Shown here in pieces: positions 57,386 through 64,000 of a stretch of DNA of 64,000 bases. Below the pieces are notes generated by a model that had not been told where the DNA came from, ran no database searches, and was given only the letters and a program-made list of their open reading frames with translations. The translations under genes and the position numbers were made by a program. The stretch covers positions 88,654,940 through 88,718,939 of the forward strand of contig CM035417.1 of NCBI GenBank assembly GCA_020310875.1, read 5' to 3'. The DNA is from Ceratopteris richardii (Eukaryota; Streptophyta; Polypodiopsida; Polypodiales; Pteridaceae). Each line of letters begins with the position of its first letter. Within the stretch, counting starts at the first letter, position 1.

Positions 57386-58174
57386 CGTTGAAAATCAAGT
57401 CTCAACCATGCAAAAGGAGTCGTCCACGAGTTTTTCAAGTGGACCAATCAAAAAAGAGGACCCAAGTATTGTGGAATCAAGTTAGAAGCTCCACTAAACT
57501 CAATCAAATTCAAATCTCATCAATCACCCACAAAAAGTGCACCTACACTGATTCGTGGTGGTTAGCTAGATTGTAGGAAAAGTAAAAGTCTATATAAACA
57601 TCATCCCACCTTTATTTCTTGAGTTGTATGCATTCCACAAGTTTCCCACTTAATTTAGTGAGTTAACGCCATCAAACAACCGCCTTGCTTGCTTAGCTCA
57701 TTTTCTCATGATTTTGCTCTTCTCTATCTAGAAGTGTAGTTAGGCTTTTCCAAATCGAATTGTACCATATTGCACAACCTTTTTTGTTCTCTTATTGTAC
57801 TCATTTTCATTGATTTCAACCTTCATTTGATCTTTCATATATTTTCCAAAGTTTCAAGTTCTTTGCTTGGGTGAGTTGTGAGAAATTGCTAAGTTTGTGA
57901 AGCTATATCTTTGCATATAGGGAAAGAGTGTTGCAAACAGGTAGCCTCTTTTGCAATGGATGGTTCTCCTAGCTGGAATATTCATTTGGGATGATTTAAA
58001 GCTTGTTGGATGGATCTTATAGTCTAGTCTAAGTTTGAAAAGTTTCATTCTAAGTCTCTATACAAATGCAGAGAAATAAGTATAGAATAGTGAGCACATA
58101 TCACTTTTTGTGGACCTAGTGGTGGGCAACCATCTTCCATTGTTGTATTGGGATGTTAGAATCATCCCCCATCG
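57386..58174 (+). repeat. Cop-6 3' LTR
   Basis: 789 bp, partner of 53646-54438. The first base is C instead of T, a decayed TG terminus. It is followed by the CATAT duplication. Confidence 0.85.
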
Positions 58175-58179
58175 CATAT

Positions 58180-60965
58180 CCTATCTACATGCATTTTTCC
58201 TATAATGGGAAGACAGTTTTTTCCATTCTTCACCTTTGCTCATGTCTCCTATCTTATATATTGCAGTTTTGGGTAGTTCCTTTGAATGAGAGAAATTAAG
58301 TTCTAGGATTTGATTTGATACATGTTTCCACTATTATGGTTTCACAGATAGAATCTCTTCTAAAAATGGTAGTGCACTTTAGTATTCTTCACAACCTCTA
58401 TGTTCCTAGGTATGATTGAAGGTTCGTTACTTACTAATATCTTGGGGGCTCTCAATTGAAGCTGTTTGGATTCCCATGGGTCGATGAAATGGGGTAACTC
58501 TTGTAAAGAGTAGGATTTGAAATCTATTCAATCTTTTGACTGAGGTTTCACTTGAGCTATGTGTAGAGATGGAATATCTTGGGGAAATTTATCTTCTAGG
58601 TTTTCTATTTCTTGAATTAGAGGGAGATTACCTCTTTTGTTGGACCACTTTTCTTCTGGAATTTATCATAAGAACTCTTGAGAGTGCTTGATAATAGAAG
58701 GGGTTATTCCGAATTCTATTAAATTATGAACATAAGATTCTCCTTGAAAGAGAACTCCTTTGCCACTTCCAAGGGAATGAGCCTTGGCACCATAGCCTCT
58801 TTCTTGGTTTCCATTTGCTCTAATTGCTTTGGTAATATTTGAAAATGCAATGCTCGTTTAATCAAATTGGTGTAATCGAAGAGTTAATTGGCCTTGAACA
58901 TAGCTTGTGCTAGTTCTATCATTTTGATACATAGCTTAGTTCTATCAACCTCCAAATCAGCTTGAGGATAATACTTGTCTAATTTGGTTGTATTTGGCCC
59001 TTGTTTAAGAAGGTTTTTCAAATCTATTATCATTAGAATCGTTTTCTATAATTAGAAAAGCAACTAGTATTAGGGCCCTATCTTGATTCTCTTCGACTAT
59101 AACATACTTAATTGAAACCACATTTGCAAGAGGCAATGGTTTTTGACCTAAAATAGGTTGTCGCCTAGATTGATTGGTAAGGCGGCTGGTAATACTATGT
59201 GGCTTGTAATAGGTTTGAGGTTGGTATTTAGGTTTATATCTATACGACTACTGGTAGATTTGCCTATTTTCTTGTTTGTAGTATGGGCAATCTTGTACGG
59301 AATGGCTAGTGTAATTCCTCTCTATTGTGATGTGACACTCGAGTAGGTGCACTTTGGACTTGCATGGGACATGTGTTAACCATGTGATCACCTCCATAAG
59401 GGTAGCAATGTTGGACTGTGATCACATTCTAGTTTCTTATATTCTCAAGGTTTCCTCCTAGCTTTTGAATGACTAAGTTAGCAATTTATTCCATTGATGA
59501 AGAGGGTTTTGAAGTGGTACTAGTAGATTATTCCAAACCTCTATAAACTTTTGATAGTTCCAATTGTTCTCCTATATTTTCCTCAATGTCAATACACATT
59601 CTCACACATTGATATAAGGTGTTTGGCTCTTTCAAATACACATATCAACAAATATTTCCACTCAAGATGCCATCTAGAAACAAAAACACTTCTCTCACCT
59701 GAGTAGGTCATTCTGGGATAGAACATCTCTCTATGTATTGTTTAGAAATACATCGTTCTAGCCTCAAAGTCTATTCCCTGAAGCTCTTGATTAGGGATGA
59801 TGTGTTGTTTCTAATTTCACTTTTTGAGAAATCAATGATGAATGCATCCATCAACTGTGAGATCTCTCAATAGTTTCCTCCATTTAAAGGTTGATCTACC
59901 TTCAATACTTTCTTGAATTCAACCACATGATCCTATGGGTATTTGATGTCATCAAGGTACTTCTTCATGGTTTTCACTACCTGGGAGGGTCTCAATGTTC
60001 TAGAGTATTATCTATAACTAGGTAGGGGAAAGTTGTCATCTTCTCTATGCCCTTTATTTCCTCTTAGTCCCTCTCTCTCTTGCCTACTAGTTCCTTGTTC
60101 TCATCTACCCCTTCTTAGATTGTGCATGAGACTTACCTCTAGGGCTTCTCTTGATTTCTATTTTAGGTCACCTAAAGTTTTAGATGGACTTGCCCTTGTT
60201 TGTTTGTACAATGTAGCAGGTTTGAATAAGGGAAATCATTTTTGAGCCTGCCAAAGATAGGTTTGTTTCCTATAGTCCAAAACTAGATACATCCTTTCTG
60301 AGTCATGACCTACATAGGTTTATTTTCCTAAGTTCTTTGTGCCTTTAAACTCATAAAGTAGAAACTCATCTTTGGTGTGAGGTTTGGTTGACCTAAACAT
60401 CCTAAGAGCTTCTTCTATAGCCTCATTCACATATAACTCTATAAGGGCACTGTCTTGAAGTATTCTGGATATAGAAATGATTCTTCTTAGCATATATTTT
60501 CCTCTACATATACTTGGTCCCTAGCTGGGATCATGTTCCAGGTCAGCATTCCACACCTTTGACTCAAGCAAAATCATCCAAAGCGATGAGGTCTATCACG
60601 GAAACCAGTAATTATATACATAGTTCCTTGCTTATCTACATATGATCCATTCTCAAATTTTACCATTCAAGTGATCTATTCTACAAGGTTGTTTGGGTTT
60701 TCTCGATTGGACCACCGATTTTTGCAAACCATCCTCAAATGTGAGCACCTAATCGAATGGTATGAATATATTCTAATTGTGTCTTATATGGCTCTTCTAG
60801 AACTTCTAAATATGCTACGCTTGTACTACTTGTGGGTCTAACCATATAATAGGAGCTATCTGTCTTGCCAATTTCCAAAATAAGGTTTGCATGATGGCTA
60901 CCTAATTGTTTTGACCATGCTTTGGGAGTGTGATTGAAAATAGCTTCGATAGGCCTTACGCTGTC
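58180..60965 (-). pseudogene. Gypsy-6 gag, decayed
   Basis: Minus-strand frames that read as protein through many stops. N-terminal: AIFNHTPKAWSKQLGSHHAN, ENGSYVDKQGTMYIITGF, then NEAIEEALRMFRSTKPHTKD. The middle is an Arg/Glu-rich segment. The capsid has TLRPSQVVKTMKKYL and EVFLFLDGILSG, parallel to Gypsy-1(-). A zinc-knuckle-like CYPYGGDHMVNTC (one Cys replaced by Tyr) lies at about 59370-59410. The tail has FKANQLFDYTNLIKRALHFQ with a TAA in place of one Gln. No protease motif was found before the Cop-6 insertion point. Confidence 0.65.
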
Positions 60966-61088
60966 GCGGGTTTTTTGAAAAGCAGGGAGAAAGCAAACAT
61001 ATTTTCTGGTAAGAGGATAATTTAGCTCCTCTCAAATCCTTAGTTAGCACACTCGATGAACTTAAAGCTTCGTGAATGACACTACAAT

Positions 61089-61101
61089 GGCTCTGATGTT
61101 A
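61089..61101 (-). promoter_or_regulatory. Weak primer-binding-like site upstream of Gypsy-6 gag
   Basis: On the minus strand TAACATCAGAGCC resembles TGGTATCAGAGCC (9 of the 12 core bases) and lies about 130 bases before the gag-like frame, where a primer site should be. If correct, the 5' LTR would lie at higher coordinates. Confidence 0.4.
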
Positions 61102-62144
61102 TTAACTAAATAGAACTAGCACAAAGTGCAAAGCTCAAAGTTTGAGAATTGAAAATTCACATAGAACATGGTTTTGAATGCAATAAAATGTTCACGGTAA
61201 GTTTAAGGAACATTCAGATGCATTGAGGACATTGATGTTTGTTTATTCAATCCACTTTCGAATGACTATACAAAAAAAGTCCACGAAACAGTGCTCCCTA
61301 ACTTCTCCAGCATACATACACATTTTATAGCAATGTTTCAAGATTCTCTTGTTTCAAATCATTCGTGCGCATATGAATAAGATTTATATTTCTTTTATCG
61401 CTCTTTTTGGAAGGAATCTTTTGTTTCGATTCAAAGATCAGTCTTGATCAATATCAATATGATACTTGAACCCATTATTCCCTTATATCACAAAAATAGA
61501 TGCGATGCGCATTAATAACCAACAATCATATATTTTGAATTGTTGGATCGTCAATGGGAAATTGGTAAATTAATAAGAGGGCACTCCTAATTCTTGTGTT
61601 ATCTTTCCATTGACTTCAGCAAAGGAAAGATCGAAACTTCTGCACACTAGCGCATAACATTTGCCTTCCATATACGCTTTGTTTTATCAAGGTAGAGCAC
61701 ATGTTAAATCACAATCACTTTTAACGTTACCAGATTCAAGAGGAGAAGAATAGCGCATGTTACGTAAGCCTTCCCTTCCAGCTTATCAGTTCTTTTTAGA
61801 TATGAACAAGTAACATCATGAAAGTCTATTCTTTTGCATATTCTGCATCAGTGGCGATCAAAAATAATGACAGTAAAATCGATTTACAATGAAAAGCTGC
61901 AATAGTTCAAACAAACCATTATTCTCAAACATCTTCATCCACTATGGAAGGAATAAAACAATCTTAAACTATCAAAACAAAGGACATGCTCATCGAACTA
62001 CAAGTTATGGTTTTAGAAATCACAGTTCAATCGATATTTATCAGAGTTCAAAAGATTATGCCACTATAATCATGAATATTCACCATAATTACCGTGACGT
62101 CCTTCATACAGTTTGTATGCGTCGTTTGAGTGCGTGCCCAATTT
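61102..62144. other. Unassigned; possibly the Gypsy-6 5' LTR
   Basis: AT-rich, without a supported gene. Its position next to the weak primer site suggests it may hold the Gypsy-6 5' LTR, but no partner LTR exists in the window to confirm borders. Confidence 0.35.
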
Positions 62145-62275
62145 CTTTTTTTTTGAGAACATAAGTGATGCCATTAGTTGAAACAGAGACATCAATTCTC
62201 TTATCAATGAAGAAGATAGGTTCCAGTATCATACATTTTAACCATATGACAGTAAGTACACTAACCATTTGAGCC
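62145..62275 (-). repeat. SINE-like candidate
   Basis: On the minus strand it begins GGGCTCAAATGGTTAGTG, which resembles a tRNA 5' part (A-box-like), and ends about 120 bases later in a run of nine A residues. No clear B box and no exact target duplication were found, so this is weak. Confidence 0.25.
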
Positions 62276-62327
62276 CTGTTCGTGTGTATCATGGAATAAT
62301 ACATTATAACATAACTTAAACAAATAC

Positions 62328-62543
62328 CTGAGGTGACGCACACCCATTGTGCTCTGGGCACAATATTGAGGAACCGTAATCGCAGCATATCATACGGACC
62401 ATGCATGGGAATGTAAAACCAGGAAATTCGTCTATGAGATTTCCCATACTGTAGTGGTATGCAACTCTTATGTTCGGAAGAAGCACATCGGTGGGGTTAT
62501 TTGGGCGAGGGGTTTTTGATTGTGAACCAAAACGAAGCATATG
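62328..62543 (-). CDS. Candidate internal exon, unknown protein
   Basis: A 216-bp open stretch on the minus strand (72 codons, phase 0) bounded by an acceptor-like pyrimidine-rich TTCTGTTCTCTGTAG and a donor-like CAG|GTATTTG. It reads LRFGSQSKTPRPNNPTDVLL, then NIRVAYHYSMGNLIDEFPGF, and ends CPEHNGCASPQ. Base composition is less AT-rich than the surroundings. No domain is recognised. An open stretch of this length can arise by chance. Confidence 0.25.
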
Positions 62544-62760
62544 CTACAGAGAACAGATTTCAATTCCCTTCGACAGAATACCAGAATTCCCTTCTTCCAC
62601 GACAATACCTCTCAGCATCTGCAGAAGACCATCCGCCCTCTATTTTCCTCTGCTTGAGCTGTCGCTCTTTAACACATCTACAGAGCGTGGATGGGATTGG
62701 ACATAGCAGTAGATAAGCACAAAGACACGGGAGAAGATGAGATCAATCAAAAACTACAAA

Positions 62761-63114
62761 TCATGAACTGTCGCTGCTGCTCCTGCTTCTTGCGGAAAGA
62801 GTGTGAAATGTGATGTCCATTTTTGCGATGATCAGTGATACAAGTTCTTGCTCTCCATCTACAGATTCCTCCAAGGCAAATACCCCTCCTGCACTAAACC
62901 ATACAGCTACCTGTTTCTCCCCTCGCCAAAAACTTCCAAAAAAAGTTTTTGCTTGTTGCCAAGAACACAAATATCCTTTTGCCCACGTAGCATTGTCCCC
63001 ATGTTTCCATGAATATTCATATTTTATATGAATATATATACATGTTTTAAATGCGTTCACACGTAGATTCCTTGCACATTTATAAATTTGCTCACTTAAT
63101 GCACATGCATACAT
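62761..63114 (-). CDS. Candidate ORF, unknown protein
   Basis: A 117-codon minus-strand frame with less repetitive composition than the rest: GEKQVAVWFSAGGVFALEES, DGEQELVSLIIAKMDITFHT, ending in a Ser-rich SARSRSSSDSS and TGA. The N-terminal 40 codons look like random translation of AT-rich DNA, so a real coding part, if any, is probably about 62761-62940. It lies upstream of the candidate exon on the same strand, but its stop codon means the two are not simply one frame. No family is recognised. Confidence 0.25.
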   Translation of the reverse strand: MYACALSEQIYKCARNLRVNAFKTCIYIHIKYEYSWKHGDNATWAKGYLCSWQQAKTFFGSFWRGEKQVAVWFSAGGVFALEESVDGEQELVSLIIAKMDITFHTLSARSRSSSDSS

Positions 63115-64000
63115 ATCATCTTGGAGTCACTCTCATATACATGTAAAGCCACTCACATGATAACTAATACGGAAACATGTGAACATGAAGGACTATGCAT
63201 GTCATTACAATTATATATATAATCGTGACACTCATTTGTGTGAGCATGAACATATACTTTTATATACACACAAATGTTTTACCATCAATGCTCTCTTATG
63301 CACACATTATACTAATTCATTTCGCAAATATACACATACACACGGAATTGAGCAAACCATTTGCTTCATATTATTTAACCACAAAGGAATAATAAAACAT
63401 GACAGACATCAACATGCAATGTACCCACACTCAAGGGTAGAGCTCACCGGTATTAGATGCGGTGCTAGTGTCGATCTTGGACAAGACACACATAAGAGTC
63501 ATCTTTAATAGCAATTTGATTTGGTGCTTGTGATTTGATTTACAAGACTTTGCTTCGGATCACGACCACAACGCTTTGTCGATCCACTTTATCAAGGTAT
63601 TTACATAAGCTCATATTAAACTTCTCTTCAATATTTCTTGAACTTCAAAGTTCCTATCACAACCTTAACACTAGTGTTGTACTTGGAAACTTTAGTGTCC
63701 TAAATAAGAGACATTATTGATTGAATTTTCTAGATTTCTAGAAGCAACCATTTATAAATGTGATGGAACATCTAATTTCAATATTGATGTAAAAAATAGA
63801 GTAATGTCAATTAGTGCTGAATTTTTATCAAAATTATGATGTCCCAATATTCATTGTTGTAAATGTAATAGAATATCTTATTTTATATGCTTAAATACTT
63901 TTATATCCATAATTAAAATTTGTAATGTTTTTTACTAGTTTTATGGCATAAAACTATTTGCATATGTGAATTGACAGTGTTATCATCTATAATTTAGGTC
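63115..64000. other. Unassigned AT-rich end of the window
   Basis: Short open stretches only, with no recognisable motif, RNA gene or repeat boundary. Confidence 0.45.

Larger units (their letters stand above)
53646..58174 (+). mobile_element. Cop-6: Ty1/Copia element with an inverted foreign insert
   Basis: Paired LTRs (53646-54438, 57386-58174; both about 790 bp) begin TGTTGAAAATC or CGTTGAAAATC. A perfect 5-bp duplication CATAT flanks it (53641-53645 and 58175-58179). Inside: primer site, gag, protease, start of integrase, then 776 bp of minus-strand Cop-5-like integrase in place of the rest of IN, RT and most of RH, then the RNase H tail and purine tract. It splits Gypsy-6 between gag and RT. 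It is older than Cop-1 and Cop-2 judging by its more diverged LTRs. Confidence 0.92.

Overview
The window looks like intergenic DNA of a large plant nuclear genome made almost entirely of nested, decayed LTR retrotransposons. Reasons: Ty1/Copia and Ty3/Gypsy gag, protease (PR), reverse transcriptase (RT), RNase H (RH) and integrase (IN) remnants on both strands; Copia primer-binding sites matching plant initiator-Met tRNA; a Gypsy primer-binding site of the tRNA-Asp type; target-site duplications; TA-rich spacers; no gene I can name with confidence. A gymnosperm or fern-like genome would fit, but that is inference. Element names used here are local labels only.

Layout. 1-183: a three-piece mosaic. 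184-7398 (+): Gypsy-1(+), interrupted by a small Copia deletion derivative (Cop-1, 1781-3291, perfect TTATC duplication), continuing into an IN tail, a second retropepsin-like domain and a long extra ORF (aORF1). 15338-7361 (-): Gypsy-1(-), a nearly complete gag-PR-RT-RH-IN copy in inverted orientation. 15.5-18.25 kb and 25.06-25.96 kb (+): Gypsy-2, split by Cop-2 (18250-25061), the best preserved Copia element here. 25.97-29.04 kb (+): LTR end, primer site and leader of Gypsy-3, carrying a tandem hairpin array. 29.04-29.98 kb (-): Cop-3 fragment. 29.98-42.8 kb (+): an old element, Gypsy-4a, with a younger relative, Gypsy-4b (30918-40117, paired LTRs), inserted in it; both carry a coiled-coil extra ORF (aORF2) downstream of IN. 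42.86-45.0 kb (+): Cop-4. About 45.5 kb (-): 5S-rRNA-like sequence. 46.1-49.2 kb (-): Cop-5. 50.1-50.5 kb (+): Gypsy-5 RT scrap, followed by a tRNA-like sequence. 53.1-61.1 kb (-): Gypsy-6, split by Cop-6 (53646-58174, perfect CATAT duplication), which itself carries an inverted Cop-5-like piece in place of its RT. 61.1-64 kb: mostly unassigned, with a weak candidate for host exons near 62.3-63.1 kb.

How it works together. There is no operon or pathway; the logic is stratigraphic. Copia elements interrupt Gypsy coding frames at precise sites flanked by duplications, so relative ages can be read (LTR divergence by eye: Cop-1 5/231; Cop-2 and Gypsy-4b about 4%). Coding frames are broken mainly by TAG codons where a Gln is expected, with scattered frameshifts, a pattern expected from deamination of methylated CAG sites. 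The most unusual content is the material downstream of IN in two unrelated Gypsy families: a retropepsin-like domain plus a nuclear-signal-rich ORF in Gypsy-1(+), and a 688-codon coiled-coil ORF in Gypsy-4.
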